DNA of 64,000 nt from Leptodactylus fallax (Eukaryota; Chordata; Amphibia; Anura; Leptodactylidae), in NCBI GenBank assembly GCA_947044405.1, contig CAMRHE010000018.1, positions 1,488,001-1,552,000 on the forward strand, given 5' to 3'. Under the pieces are notes generated by a model that saw only the letters and a list, made by a program, of their open reading frames with translations, was not told the origin of the DNA and ran no database searches. The position numbers and the translations under genes were made by a program. Of this stretch, positions 12,537 through 23,659 are shown piece by piece (the first letter of the stretch is position 1; each line of letters begins with the position of its first letter).

Positions 12537-13625
12537 ATGACTGAGCAAAGTGACATTGTGCCATCTGTTTCTAGTGATCCAGCAGTGCCCATGGCGAGCA
12601 GCCTACCATTCTCCATGCCATTTTACCCTGGCGCACCATGGCTGCCGCGCTACAAAGGGGAGGCGCATACCCTCAGGGACTTTCGTGAGAAGATGCTGTC
12701 TCTCTTCCAGTTCTATCCTCTGAATACAGAACAGCAGATACAGATCCTGCTGGGCCAGCTTGAGGGTGCTGCAGCTAGGGAGGTCAAATCCTGGCCTGCC
12801 TCTGACAAAAGAACCCCTGGGCAAATTCTGGACAAACTCCATGTGAACTTTGACGTGTGATCTGTCTCCGAGGTAAAGATGCGCTTCTTTTCCAGACGAC
12901 AACTACCTGGTGAGACCCTGCGGGACTATGCCTTATCCCTCCAAGAGGCGTTCAGAGCTGTGGTGCAAGTGGATCCACGTGAAAATGTGGACTCTGATAA
13001 AATCTTGCTTGACCGCTTCATAGAAGGGGCGGGTACCACATTGCTCCAGAGTCAGTTGCGAATGCTTGCTGCACAACATCCCAGCATCACATTTGCTGAC
13101 TTCAAGGCCCTTGCCATCCAGGTCTTGGGACAGGAGCAGCCCCAGCCGAGCCCAGTCATCTGTGCTCCCTCACCTGGACCCTCAACAAGCATTGCTCCAG
13201 TTGTCCTGCCACTACCTCTGGGTACCTCACCTGCTGCCCAAACTGCGCAGACTACACCAGCAGACTCCAGAGATGACCTTCTGGCCCGAGTGGATCATCT
13301 GACCCGTGCCATGGAACAGATTACCGTCCGTCTAGATCGTCTGACCCAGCCGTCTTCATCGTCCAGTGATCCTTTGCGAAGTCTCAACATCTCACCTGAG
13401 TCGCCACCCAGACGTCCTTCTTCAGTGAAACCTCCGCAGAGTGAGAGGCCATACTGTACCTATTGCCATAGATATGGACACACCAGGCCTCAGTGTTTTC
13501 AGTTAAACGGGCCACCCCCGAGGCCGTGGGCCGCCCCTCGGGAGGAAAGAAGAAGGGCCCAGGTGAATCTTCAGTGCCATTGTCACGCTTCGTCTCAGCC
13601 TGCCCACACATCACAATCCGGGTGA
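12537..13625 (+). pseudogene. gag: gag of gypsy element 1, one internal TGA
   Basis: The frame starts ATG ACT GAG and runs to TGA at 13623-13625, about 363 codons, with a single in-frame TGA at 12858-12860. The N-terminal part (PWLPRYKGEAHTLRDFREKM) and the part after the stop (MRFFSRRQLPGETLRDYALSLQ) look like a retrotransposon capsid of the Ty3/gypsy type. The C-terminus has a CCHC zinc knuckle, C-X2-C-X4-H-X4-C (CTYCHRYGHTRPQC), for RNA binding. Gag forms the virus-like particle. The tail overlaps pol by about 130 nt in the -1 frame. The TGA could be a point lesion or a sequencing difference; without it the frame would be continuous. Confidence 0.85.
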
Positions 13626-16600
13626 ACGGCGTCCCTCTGACAGCGTTGGTGGACACTGGATCTCAGGTAACAACCCTGCGCAAGCAGGTGTTCCTTGAAC
13701 ATTGGGACTTAGGTGTGTTGAATAGAACACCTGACACATGGATAAATCTGTGTGCCAGCAATGGACAGCCCATACCACAGCAGGGTTATTGGGAACCCAC
13801 TATCCAGATTGGGGACTTGAAACTGCCTAGACAGGGTGTAATTGTCACTGATGTAGAGGATGATAAGTTTGCAGTTGTAATATTAGGCATGAATGTTTTA
13901 CGCCATTGCTTTGCAGAAGTGTTGGATGCCTTGCATGCCTCTCTCCTTACAGCTTCTCCCAGTGACCAGCAGACCATTCAGCGGGCCATTCGTGTACTCA
14001 ATGCCCAGCACAAGTTCGCCAACAAACAAGGTGAAATTGGTCGAGTCCGGATCCAAGATACCCGTCCAGTAACCCTACAGCCTGGAACAGAAACTATGGT
14101 GTGGTGCCGTGCCCGTCCGGGCATAGAAAATCAGGACTACGAGGCCTTGCTACAACCCATTAAGGTAGATGGCCAACCACTTGTCATGGCTGCCCGCAGC
14201 CTTGTCACAGTTTCCAATGGACGTGTTCCTGTCCGCTTAGTCAACTTGGGCGATGCTCCCGTGAACCTCCACAAGTTCCACTCTGTGGCCCTGCTACACC
14301 GGTTAGCACCAGAAGACATTCTCTCTGGTGATTCTACCGCCACACAGCGTTCCACCCAAGCTGCTGAGAACATTCACAATGGAGCCACGAAGTCCTGGTG
14401 GGATGAAATGAACGTGGGAGACGCCAATATCCCTATAGAGCACATCAATGGGGTTCGCAATGTGGCCAAACGTTACCAACAGGCATTCAGCAAACACCCA
14501 TTGGACTTTGGTAAGACCACGACCATACAACATCGCATTCTGACTGGCGACCACCATCCAATCAAGGAGCGTCACCGTCCAATACCACCCGCGATGTACC
14601 AACCGGTGAAAAAGTTGATCCAAGAGATGCGAGATGCTGATGTCATCCGGGAGAGTAACAGCCCCTGGGCAGCCCCGCTAGTCCTTGTCAAGAAGAAAGA
14701 CGGAACCCTACGATTTTGTGTGGACTATCGTAAACTCAACAACGTCACGCACAAAGACGCATACCCATTGCCGCGAATTGAGGAATCTCTAACGGCTTTG
14801 GGATCAGCTACCTGTTTCTCGACCCTGGACTTAACCAGTGGATACTGGCAAGTCCCTATGGCGCCTGAAGATCGTGAAAAGACTGCGTTTACGACCCCAA
14901 TGGGACTCTTTGAATTCAATAGTATGCCATTTGGGCTATGTAATGCCCCAGCCACATTCCAACGGCTTATGGAGAGGTGCCTCGGCCATGAGAATTTCCA
15001 GAGTGTGCTACTGTACCTGGACGATGTTATTGTATTCTCCCGGACATACCAAGAACACCTTCGTCACCTGTCCGAGGTATTCAAGGTACTTATACAGCAC
15101 GGCCTAAAGGTGAAGCCCTCCAAGTGCTACCTGTTGAAACCCCAAGTTCGCTACCTTGGGCATGTCGTGAGCGCACAAGGCGTCCAACCTGATCCTGAAA
15201 AGATCACTGCAGTCCAGAACTGGCGAAGACCAACTAACGTCAAAGAAGTCCGAAGCTTCCTTGGATTCGCAGGTTACTATTTCATACCACACTTCGCCCA
15301 AGTAGCCGAGCCTCTGAACGAGTTGTTGCGCGGTTGTCCAAGAGAAAACTACAACCGAAAGCTTCCGGTAGACTGGACAGTGTGTCAAGAGGAAGCCTTT
15401 CAAGCGCTTAAAGCACTTCTGACGCAACCACCAATTCTAGCCTATCCCGACTACAGTCAGCCATTCCGCTTGTACACAGATGCAAGTCACCAAGGTTTGG
15501 GTGCAGTGTTGTCCCAGGTTCAGGACAACAAAGAGCGAGTCATCGCCTACGCCAGCAGGAGTCTGAGAGGCGCGGAAAAGAACGACCAGAACTATAGTTC
15601 TTTCAAACTCGAACTTCTGGCGCTTGTCTGGGCCGTGACAGAGAAGTTTAAAGACTACCTGGCTGCCACACCCTTTACCGTGTACACAGATAACAATCCG
15701 TTGGCGCATCTGGACATTGCTCGACTGGGAGCCCTTGAACAACGGTGGGCCTCAAGACTCACGAATTACAAGTTCTCTGTCAAGTATCGCAGTGGCAAGT
15801 CCAACGCTAACGCTGATGCACTCTCAAGGTTGCCTGTGGGAGAAGAACCACCCCGAGAAGACATCTGGGAAGAGGTGGAGATGCCACCATTCTACAACAA
15901 GTTTGCCCAACAGGTTGCTATTGGTGTCCCTGTAGAAGGAGAATCTCTGGCGAAAACAGCTGCCGAATCCCTCCAGGAGCCATCTCTGTGGAAAACATTC
16001 CAAGAAGAGAGCAGAGTTTTAGGAGAATTGTCAGATTTCCTGCTTACAGGAAGAATACCAACCCGTGTAAAGAGAGGTCTTCATGACGTGGAATTAAAAC
16101 GCCTTTGGCGACAGAGGAAGCGCCTGTTTGTCCAACGAGGCCTTCTACTTAGAAACACTCTTGATCCTGTCACAGGTGAAAGGCTTCATCAGATCCTCGT
16201 ACCAAGAAGGGACGCACAGATGATACTTGAGGCATATCATGACAGATCCGCTCACTTCGGGGTACAAAAGACCGAAGCTACCATCCGTCGTCGCTTCTAT
16301 TGGGTTGGGATGAGGAGTGACATTGAGAGTTGGTGCCGAGAGTGTCCCGCCTGTAGTATCACCAAGGAAGGTCGAAGAGATCAGAAGGCCCCTCTACATC
16401 CAATTAAGACTCAAAAGCCGTGTGAAATTGTTGCTCTGGACCATGTGAAGTTGGGTCCCACACGTTCCGGCTACAGCTACGCTCTGACAATGGTGGATCA
16501 TTACTCCAAGTTCCTTGTCATCGTGCCTGTCAGAGATCTTACAGCAAGAACTACGGCTGAGACCTTCTACGCAGAGTTTGTCCGCCATTACGGTTGTCCT

Positions 16601-17554
16601 GAGCATATCCTCACCGACCGTGGATCGGCGTTTGAATCCCAATTGTTCCGTGAGCTGTGTCAGTTCCAAGACTGCAAGAAGTTGCGAACCACAGCGTATC
16701 ACCCTCAAGGGAATGGTATGTGCGAGAAGGCAAATCAAGTGATCATCGGCATGCTAAGAACAGCCGCAGTTACACTTGGTGTTGAGTGGCCTGAGCGTAT
16801 CAAGGATTTGGCCTATATTTACAACAACACACCCCAAACATCTACGGGATACGCACCATTTTATCTAATGTTTGGAAGACAAGGTCAACTTCCTTCAGAC
16901 TTAACCCTTGGTGTGAAGGTCCCTGACACCATCAATCCACTACCCATAACAGACTGGGTTGTTGAACACCGCCGACGTATGGAGGAAGCTAAAGAGATAG
17001 TTGAAACGCGCATGGATGAGGTTCGTAGGAGACAACAGGAGGATTACAACCATCACGCCCATGCAGCGCCCCCGAAAGTTGGCGACCGTGTATGGTTAAG
17101 GAATAACCATCGGAATGGGAAATTGGATCCATTCTGGGAGAAAGAACCATACAGTGTCATCTCCATACCATATCCTGAATCCAACGTGTATGAGATCTCT
17201 AAACCTGGGAGACAGCCCCAAGTAGTACACCGAAACCGTCTGAAGCTGTGCCTTAAAGAAGGACTACCCACAGAGGTGCCCCCAGCTGAGACAACGAGTA
17301 CAGAGATCTTGTCACCTTCTGAAGCGAAAGAGAGACACCCAACGTTAACTGAGCTTATGTGGGCGCCTAAACTACTACCATTTAGCTGTTATCCACCAAT
17401 TGCTCTAGTGCAAGAGAACCCTTCGACAGATGATTTAATTGATTTCAGTGACTCTGTTCCTGATTCAAATCTCGTTCCACTTAGGCGTTCTGAGCGTACC
17501 ACAAAAGGCATACCTCCAACACGCTATAGTGATGCCATGGCTGTCCTTGGGTAA
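13493..17554 (+). CDS. pol: pol polyprotein of gypsy element 1
   Basis: An uninterrupted frame of about 1,353 codons, entered from gag by a -1 shift rather than by its own ATG. Domains in order, numbered from 13493: aspartic protease with LVDTGS (Asp about 54); reverse transcriptase with LDLTSGYWQ and YLDD (508-511); RNase H with YTDASHQGLGAVLSQ, TDNNPLAHL and NADALSR; integrase zinc finger H916/H921/C951/C954; integrase core D983, D1042, E1078 (D-D35-E); and a C-terminal GDRVWLR...VVHRNRLK barrel-like domain. No chromodomain is evident. All catalytic residues checked are present, so the enzyme set could be active. Confidence 0.95.
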   Translation: MFSVKRATPEAVGRPSGGKKKGPGESSVPLSRFVSACPHITIRVNGVPLTALVDTGSQVTTLRKQVFLEHWDLGVLNRTPDTWINLCASNGQPIPQQGYWEPTIQIGDLKLPRQGVIVTDVEDDKFAVVILGMNVLRHCFAEVLDALHASLLTASPSDQQTIQRAIRVLNAQHKFANKQGEIGRVRIQDTRPVTLQPGTETMVWCRARPGIENQDYEALLQPIKVDGQPLVMAARSLVTVSNGRVPVRLVNLGDAPVNLHKFHSVALLHRLAPEDILSGDSTATQRSTQAAENIHNGATKSWWDEMNVGDANIPIEHINGVRNVAKRYQQAFSKHPLDFGKTTTIQHRILTGDHHPIKERHRPIPPAMYQPVKKLIQEMRDADVIRESNSPWAAPLVLVKKKDGTLRFCVDYRKLNNVTHKDAYPLPRIEESLTALGSATCFSTLDLTSGYWQVPMAPEDREKTAFTTPMGLFEFNSMPFGLCNAPATFQRLMERCLGHENFQSVLLYLDDVIVFSRTYQEHLRHLSEVFKVLIQHGLKVKPSKCYLLKPQVRYLGHVVSAQGVQPDPEKITAVQNWRRPTNVKEVRSFLGFAGYYFIPHFAQVAEPLNELLRGCPRENYNRKLPVDWTVCQEEAFQALKALLTQPPILAYPDYSQPFRLYTDASHQGLGAVLSQVQDNKERVIAYASRSLRGAEKNDQNYSSFKLELLALVWAVTEKFKDYLAATPFTVYTDNNPLAHLDIARLGALEQRWASRLTNYKFSVKYRSGKSNANADALSRLPVGEEPPREDIWEEVEMPPFYNKFAQQVAIGVPVEGESLAKTAAESLQEPSLWKTFQEESRVLGELSDFLLTGRIPTRVKRGLHDVELKRLWRQRKRLFVQRGLLLRNTLDPVTGERLHQILVPRRDAQMILEAYHDRSAHFGVQKTEATIRRRFYWVGMRSDIESWCRECPACSITKEGRRDQKAPLHPIKTQKPCEIVALDHVKLGPTRSGYSYALTMVDHYSKFLVIVPVRDLTARTTAETFYAEFVRHYGCPEHILTDRGSAFESQLFRELCQFQDCKKLRTTAYHPQGNGMCEKANQVIIGMLRTAAVTLGVEWPERIKDLAYIYNNTPQTSTGYAPFYLMFGRQGQLPSDLTLGVKVPDTINPLPITDWVVEHRRRMEEAKEIVETRMDEVRRRQQEDYNHHAHAAPPKVGDRVWLRNNHRNGKLDPFWEKEPYSVISIPYPESNVYEISKPGRQPQVVHRNRLKLCLKEGLPTEVPPAETTSTEILSPSEAKERHPTLTELMWAPKLLPFSCYPPIALVQENPSTDDLIDFSDSVPDSNLVPLRRSERTTKGIPPTRYSDAMAVLG
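13502..13561 (+). promoter_or_regulatory. Candidate -1 ribosomal frameshift signal with H-type pseudoknot
   Basis: In gag frame the heptamer G-TTA-AAC (13502-13508) sits right after the zinc knuckle. After an 8-nt spacer, CCCGAGG (13517-13523) pairs perfectly with CCTCGGG (13536-13542). Loop bases TGGGCC (13527-13532) pair perfectly with GGCCCA (13556-13561), giving a second stem. Shifting back one base enters the long pol frame. GUUAAAC is known as a slippery site in equine arteritis virus. The pairing is seen directly; use as a frameshift signal is inferred. Confidence 0.7.
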
Positions 17555-18122
17555 AAGCGGTTAACTGTCTCTGCTTCTGTATATATGTTATTCCTGCTCT
17601 GATTACATTAATGTTTTTCCTGTGTGTATATACAGTATATATATAATATCTTGCCATGTAATATAGTATTTACATTTATATGCAACAATCCAAGCCATAG
17701 TGCCTGGCTCACCGAGCCAAGGAAGTTCTGTTACCCCATTGCGGTATGGACATTGGTGCTAGAGTGCCTACTCTTCCTTACAGAAAGGACTGTTTATTGT
17801 TTCTCAGAGAGACTCTCATGATAATGGACACTCACGAAATTTGTGCCAGAGAGCCTCTGGACCCATTTGCACTACTGTTGTTTCTATATGGACTGTCTGA
17901 TGGTACCGCCAAAAGGTTCCATAAGTCTGAGTTTAATTATCTCTCCGTTACCCTTCAGACTTCTCATGGACATTCCAGGACTATGCCGGGAGGTCTTACC
18001 TCAAGTTTCTAAGTATTATATTTTTCTAAACTGTTAGTGACATTTGCACTTTATTCGTATTTATTAACGTTATGTTACATTTCTCACCTTCACCCCAGCC
18101 CGTCGCCGAGGTCGGCTCAGTG
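17555..18122 (+). other. Non-coding 3' region of element 1
   Basis: 568 nt between the pol stop and the polypurine tract. It shows no domain and no env-like membrane protein. Confidence 0.6.
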
Positions 18123-18136
18123 AAAGAGGGGGAGTA
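18123..18136 (+). promoter_or_regulatory. Polypurine tract of element 1
   Basis: AAAGAGGGGGAGTA directly abuts the 3' LTR and would prime plus-strand DNA synthesis. Confidence 0.85.
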
Positions 18137-19258
18137 TGTGGCATCCCAGAGCTGGCTATGGCTGGGCTGAGGGTGATCTCTGTGCATTGTATTATTTCCT
18201 GTTGCTTCATAGCCTGTGTGACACAGCAGGGGGTCCTGAGTCTCACACAACACAGCGCCACCTAGTGAGCCTCACACATGCATTACACCTTCCATAGGAT
18301 TGAATAGTAACCAAATGTCCAATGGGAGGACATCGCCTGGGAAAAGGGGAGGAGTCAGTTGATCACTGGGTCCCCATGGTAACACCCCTGCAGGAAGGGC
18401 CTGCGTGTGAGGAGTTAGAAGTGTGGAGTGTTAGGAGGAGGAGGTGAGGAGATAAGTGTGATGTCCTGTGAAGAAAGCAGTGAGTTTAGTGCAGGAATCT
18501 CAAGTCCTAGACAGGCCCAGGAAGGTTGGAGAGCTGACATACTCCAGCTATTCAGAAGATCCTGTCCCCTGTCTGCCTAGCCATCGCCCTGAAGGAAGTC
18601 AAGCATCATTATCTTGTCAGCCTGAGACTGTGGAGAGAACATTCTGGAACACGTGCTCCATAGCAAGTATCACAGGATCCAGGGGCCAAGGCCAGACCTG
18701 TGGAATATCCTGCCACCCTGACTATTGCACCCCGAAACTCTGAGCTATCAGGACCACATAACGTGAGTGGGGAATATTATGTACTAGTATCATGGTGGGC
18801 ATCCTCCTATGAGCCAACTAGGAGCCCAGACGCACCTTAGGGCTGTAACACTGAAGTATAAGGGGCTAGGAACACCTTTCATCAAGTCTACCCTGCACCC
18901 CAGGACTTTGCTGTGTCACCAGGCGTACCCCGTTGTTTTGTATTGAAGAAACTGTTTAAGCATTTGTGCCTCCACACCTATGGAAGTAAAAGTTCAACTT
19001 TACAACCGTTTCTGTGTCTGACTCTGCACCGACAACATCAGGGCGCCCCAAACACCACCAGTTGGCACAGTATAGGGGAAGCGCCCCGGGGGAACAATCA
19101 CCACCAACATTTGTGCAGCCCCCTCATCACCGGTACCAGTGGTGGTAACGTGGGACAGCACCAGCGCTGCGCCCTCGTGCCCAGAGACCGTGACAAGTCT
19201 GCGCTGTTTGCACCCCCGCAATCCCAACTGCAGCGTTACCTTCCATCTGGTCACCGCA
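18137..19258 (+). repeat. 3' LTR of gypsy element 1
   Basis: A 1,122-bp copy of 10652-11772. It has an extra C near 19216 and about four base differences. It is followed by the ATAG target duplication. Confidence 0.95.
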
Positions 19259-19355
19259 ATAGCCATGCCCACATCTGACATGATCTGTGGCAACTGCTGA
19301 GAGCAATGGCAAAAATTATGCTCAAGCATCATTTTCTTATATGAGTGTCTGATAC

Positions 19356-19360
<5 letters not shown>

Positions 19361-19386
<26 letters not shown>
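19361..19386 (+). repeat. (TG)n microsatellite
   Basis: A TG run immediately left of the Tc1 element. A second TG run follows its right end at 20973-20990, so the element lies inside one microsatellite. Confidence 0.85.
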
Positions 19387-20970
19387 GGGAAAAAAAGAAT
19401 TTATTCAGCCACCAATTGTGCAAGTTCTCCCTCTTAAAAAGATGAGAGAGGCCTGTAATTGACATCATAGGTAGACCTCAACTATGAGAGACAAAATGAG
19501 AAAACAAATCTAGAAAATCACATTGTCTGATTTTTAAAGAATTTATTTGCAAATTATGGTGGAAAATAAAGTATTTGGTCAATAACAAAAGTTCATCTTA
19601 ACACTTTGTTATATATCCTTTGTTGGCAATGAGAGAGGTCAAACGTTTTCTGTAAGTCTTCACAAGGTTGGCACACACTGTTGCTGGTATGTTGGCCCAT
19701 TCCTCCATGCAGATCTCCTCTAGAGCAATGATGTTTTGGGGCTGTCGCTGAGCAACACAGACTTTCAACTCCCTCCAAAATTTTTCTATGGGGTTGAGAT
19801 CTGGAGACTGGCTAGGCCACTCCAGGACCTTGAAATGCTTCTTACAAAGCCACTCCTTCGTTGCCCTGGTGGTGTGCTTGGGATCATTGTCATGCTGAAA
19901 GACCCAGCCACGTTTCATCTTCAATGCCCTTGCTGATGGAAGGAGGTTTGCGCTTAAAATCTCACGATACATGGCCCCATCCATTCTTTCATGTACACGG
20001 ATCAGTCGTCCTGGACCCTTTGCAGAGAAACAGCCCCAAAGCATGATGTTGCCACCCCCATGCTTCACAGCAGGTATGGTGTTCTTTGGATGCAACTCAG
20101 CATTTACTCTCCTCCAAACACGACAAGTTGTGTTTCTACCAAACAGTTGTACTTTGGTTTCATCTGATCATATGACATTCTCCCAATACTCTTCTGGAGC
20201 ATCCAAATGCTCTCTAGCAAACTTTAGACTGGCTTAAACAGGGGGACAAGTCTGGCACTGCAGGATCTGAGTCTCTGGCGGCGTAGTGTGTTACTGACGG
20301 TAGCCTTTGTTACGTTAGTCCCAGTTTTCTGCAGGTCATTCACTAGGTCCTCCCGTGTGGTTCTGGGATTTTTGCTCACTGTTGTTGTGATCATTTTGAC
20401 CCCACGGGGTGAGATCTTGGGAGGAGCCCCTGATCGAGGGAGATTATCAATGATCTTATATGTCTTCCATTTTCTAATTATTGCTCCCACAGTTGATTTC
20501 TTCACACCAAGCTGCTTGTCTATTGCAGATTCAGTCTTCCCAGCCTGGTGCAGGTCTACAATTTTGTTTCTGGTGTCCTTCCACAGCTCTTTGGTCTTCA
20601 CCATAGTGGAGTTTGGAGTGTGACTGTTTGAGGTTGTGGACAGGTGTATTTTATACTGATAACAATGTCAAACAGGTGCCATTACTACAGGTAATAAGTG
20701 GAGGACAGAGGAGCCTCTTAAAAAAGAAGTTACAGGTCTGTGAGAGCCATAAATCTTGCTTGTTTGTAGGTTACCAAATACTTATTTTCCACCATAATTT
20801 GCAAATAAATTCTTTAAAAATCAGATAATGTGATTTTCTGGATTTGTTTTCTCATTTTGTCTCTCATAGTTGAGGTCTACCTATGATGTCAATTACAGGT
20901 CGGCCTCATCTTTTCAAGTGGGAGAACTTGCACAATTGGTGGCTGACTAAATACTTTTTTTTCCCCACTG
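19385..20970 (-). mobile_element. Tc1-like DNA transposon (family A), decayed
   Basis: About 1.59 kb with long terminal inverted repeats: 19387-19600 pairs with roughly 20770-20970, sharing CCACCAATTGTGCAAGTTCT. The right end CCCCACTG is followed by TA. The expected first CAG at the left end is replaced by TG repeat. The transposase gene reads on the minus strand and is broken. The same family forms the outer shell at 52472-59594. Confidence 0.9.
19598..20604 (-). pseudogene. Tc1 transposase remnant, family A
   Basis: It begins [20 protein letters not shown] with a paired helix-turn-helix DNA-binding region (20224-20604). It is broken near 20225-20240, where bases present in the 58374 copy are missing, and the frame changes. 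The Trp of the WSDETK box is a TGA. The remainder (19598-20095) keeps [21 protein letters not shown] and SPDLNPIE, which carry the second Asp and the Glu of the DD34E site. It cannot make a full transposase. Confidence 0.9.
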
Positions 20971-20972
20971 TA

Positions 20973-23655
20973 TGTGTGTGTGTGTGTGCATTGACAATAC
21001 TGGATTTATGTGTATGCATATAGATAAAATGAGTGAGACATACTGGTGTATATACAGTATACACATATAAAGCTTTTAAAGGACCTATGACTGAAGAGTA
21101 ATGCAGAAAAACAAATATGTGTAAAACATAGTATCTTACCATCATGTGTGTCTACAGGAAGAGAGTTCAGCAGGCATGTTGTAGATCTGTCCTGGCAGCT
21201 CATACTATATCCTGAATGAGCCTATGTTCATGATTGAGATCAAGGATTCTAAAGAATGCTGCTGAGGGTGTATTGGGCGGGCTAGCTAAGGAAACAGGGA
21301 GGGGGAGTGTGTGAGAAAGGGAGGGGGTCAGTGAGTGGAGAGGGAGGAGAAGTGAGGCATCATGGAACTTGTAGGAAGCAAATTACAGGAAGTTAGGTAT
21401 GTAAACAAATGCAGAAGATGCAAAAAGCTCACTGAGAACCCCAGAAATCACTCAAAACACTGCTAACGGTATTTGTTGGCATTTATTAACCCATTAATAG
21501 CACTAACAGACCTTTTTTAAAAATTATTTTTTTGCCTTTAAGCCTTTAAGCCTTGCCTAAGCTTAACACATGACCTCATGCTTCAATAATGTGGAGATGT
21601 ACAAGGCTGGTCTGAGCGAGAATGGTGTACCCACCCTGGTTACTGGCTAGAGAGGAGTTGTATAGGCACACTCCCATCTGAAAGTGAATAGTACTCACAG
21701 TAAAGAACTATACAGTAAATCACACACAAAAATATCGACCAAAAGAAAGTGTTGGCTATTAGGATATGTGAACCTCTCCTCATCCACTACAGTCTGACCA
21801 ATCTCCTAGGATCCCTGACCTTCAAGGGCCACAATAACATTCCACTGTCTCATAAGTACACAGATACAAACAACTTGTGTGGCTGAAAGCAAGTAGCTTT
21901 ACCTTGTCTTAGAAATTGAAGACAAGGCTAGAGTACAGATGGTTATCCTATGATGAAAAGAGTGTACAAGGTTAGTAAATATGAGTATGTGAAAACATTT
22001 ATCAGTTTCTAATTTTGGCTGGAAACATACTTGAATATACCAATGCAAAAACTACTCATTCTGTAAAAAAGTTATTGCCCGCATTCCTTGCCTGCTGGAT
22101 GAAAATGGCTACATATGAAGTATATGTTAACCTACCTCCATATAGATTACTGTTGTAAGCTGAGCACTCAGTCAGTGCAACAAATTGTCGTTTTAAATGA
22201 GTTAATTTGGAGATCCTTGTCAGTGATTACAGATGTGTCACATCATACAATATTGTCAGGCTGCAATGTGCAGGATGGCATATTTTAATAACTATGTGAC
22301 AAACTACTTATTAACCTATGAACTAAGCACTTATGACAGCACAAGGCAGGCACAAAGATGATTTATTAAACAAAGGCTATATATTTTTAACCAAATGACA
22401 TTTCAGTGAAGGAGCACTTTAGGCACATAGTTATTAGAGGCATGCATAAATCACATAAAAGCAGAGTTCTGCATCCCATAAAATATAGGTACACGAGTTT
22501 CATGTCACTTAAAAAAGAGAAAGACAATGTTTTTGTACTGATGGACACAAAACTGTTAACATTTATTTATTTATTTTTTACATTTGGCACATTCCTCTGG
22601 AAAACCTCCCAACTTGTGCACTGAATACAAAGTTGTGAAGGATACAATGTTACAAACTGTATCACATGTTGGCTACCTTTTTCAAGACAGTCAAAAATAA
22701 AAATGTATGCCTATACATCATTACATCATTGAATGTTTTCTTTTATCTCACAGAGTATTGAGGCTTTCTATTGGTAGGCATGTGAGTTTGTGTGGGACTA
22801 GCTAAGATAGTGACTGATTGGGAAAGACTCAGAGCTCAAACCATCCCGTCACAGTCCTATGTCAAACATCTAAGTTTGAGACACAGACTAATCACTGCAC
22901 CGGTGTGAGTTATGTATTAGTCCCCATAGAAGGGATCCAACACTGGAAAATAGTGTTTCATGGTTTTCCTCTTGGTGTGGAAGGTTTGATACTGGGGGAT
23001 TGACTAATAACTGAACCATTTTTTGAGTATGCAGGTCAATGAATCAGATCATGGGTGCAGCTGAGGTCTGTTCTGAAGTCCGGTACAAACATTTTTACCT
23101 ATACCCAGGGCCGATTTATCTGTGATTAGCTTACACCTTTGGTGGTATATCCACTTTTTATGAGTATTAATAAACGCTAAGTTTTATTTAGTTTTTGTTT
23201 GACCATTCCAATCTGTTATCTATATGCCTATACATAATAGCCAAACATGTGTGTTGTCAAATAGAGCCAATGAATGCATTAGGGAAACAAACAAAATAAT
23301 TAAATATGTACATAGTCTAAGGTCTTATGTACATGAATGTGTGTAATTTGTAGTCCGCAAAATGTGGCTCAGTGGTCAGTTTTTGCAGTCCATTTGTCAT
23401 CAGTGTGTCTTTAGCATCAGTACCTTATGTACACAAAACATATTTACATATTTGTCAACCATATTTGCAGATCCACAATAAAAAAAAAACAGCAAATAAT
23501 ATCACTAGGTTGTCCCTAACACTAGAAATGGGTAACATGATCTCTCAGACGCTATTGTGTTTTTGCTTTGTTGAGAGCTGTGTTGGAATCCTTTGTTGAT
23601 CTAGCTGTGGTTTGTCACTGCAAAGATGTCCTAGGATCCTGTGGATTCTGTGATC
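20973..23655. other. Unassigned sequence
   Basis: About 2.7 kb with no gene I can support. It starts with a TG run. 23150-23215 (TAATAAACGCTAAGTTTTATTTAG) resembles 45545-45575 and may be an old retroelement tail. The longest frames show no domain. Confidence 0.3.
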
Positions 23656-23659
23656 TTTT

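Larger units (their letters stand above)
10652..19258 (+). mobile_element. Ty3/gypsy LTR retrotransposon, nearly intact (element 1)
   Basis: An 8,607-bp element bounded by TG...CA long terminal repeats and a 4-bp target duplication, ATAG (10648-10651 and 19259-19262). Order: 5' LTR, primer site, long leader, gag (12537-13625), pol (13493-17554, protease-RT-RNase H-integrase), non-coding 3' region, polypurine tract, 3' LTR. The LTRs differ by about four substitutions and one indel by eye, which implies recent insertion. Pol is uninterrupted; the only clear lesion is a TGA inside gag. There is no env. The integrase-last order is the usual Ty3/gypsy one. The clade within gypsy is not assigned. 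Confidence 0.95.

Noticed and set aside
12858..12860. TGA as deliberate recoding (selenocysteine or readthrough)
   Set aside because: No structured element or conserved readthrough context was seen; a point lesion is simpler.
17624..18037. Short frames after pol that might be env
   Set aside because: No signal peptide, membrane segment pattern or glycoprotein features; too short.
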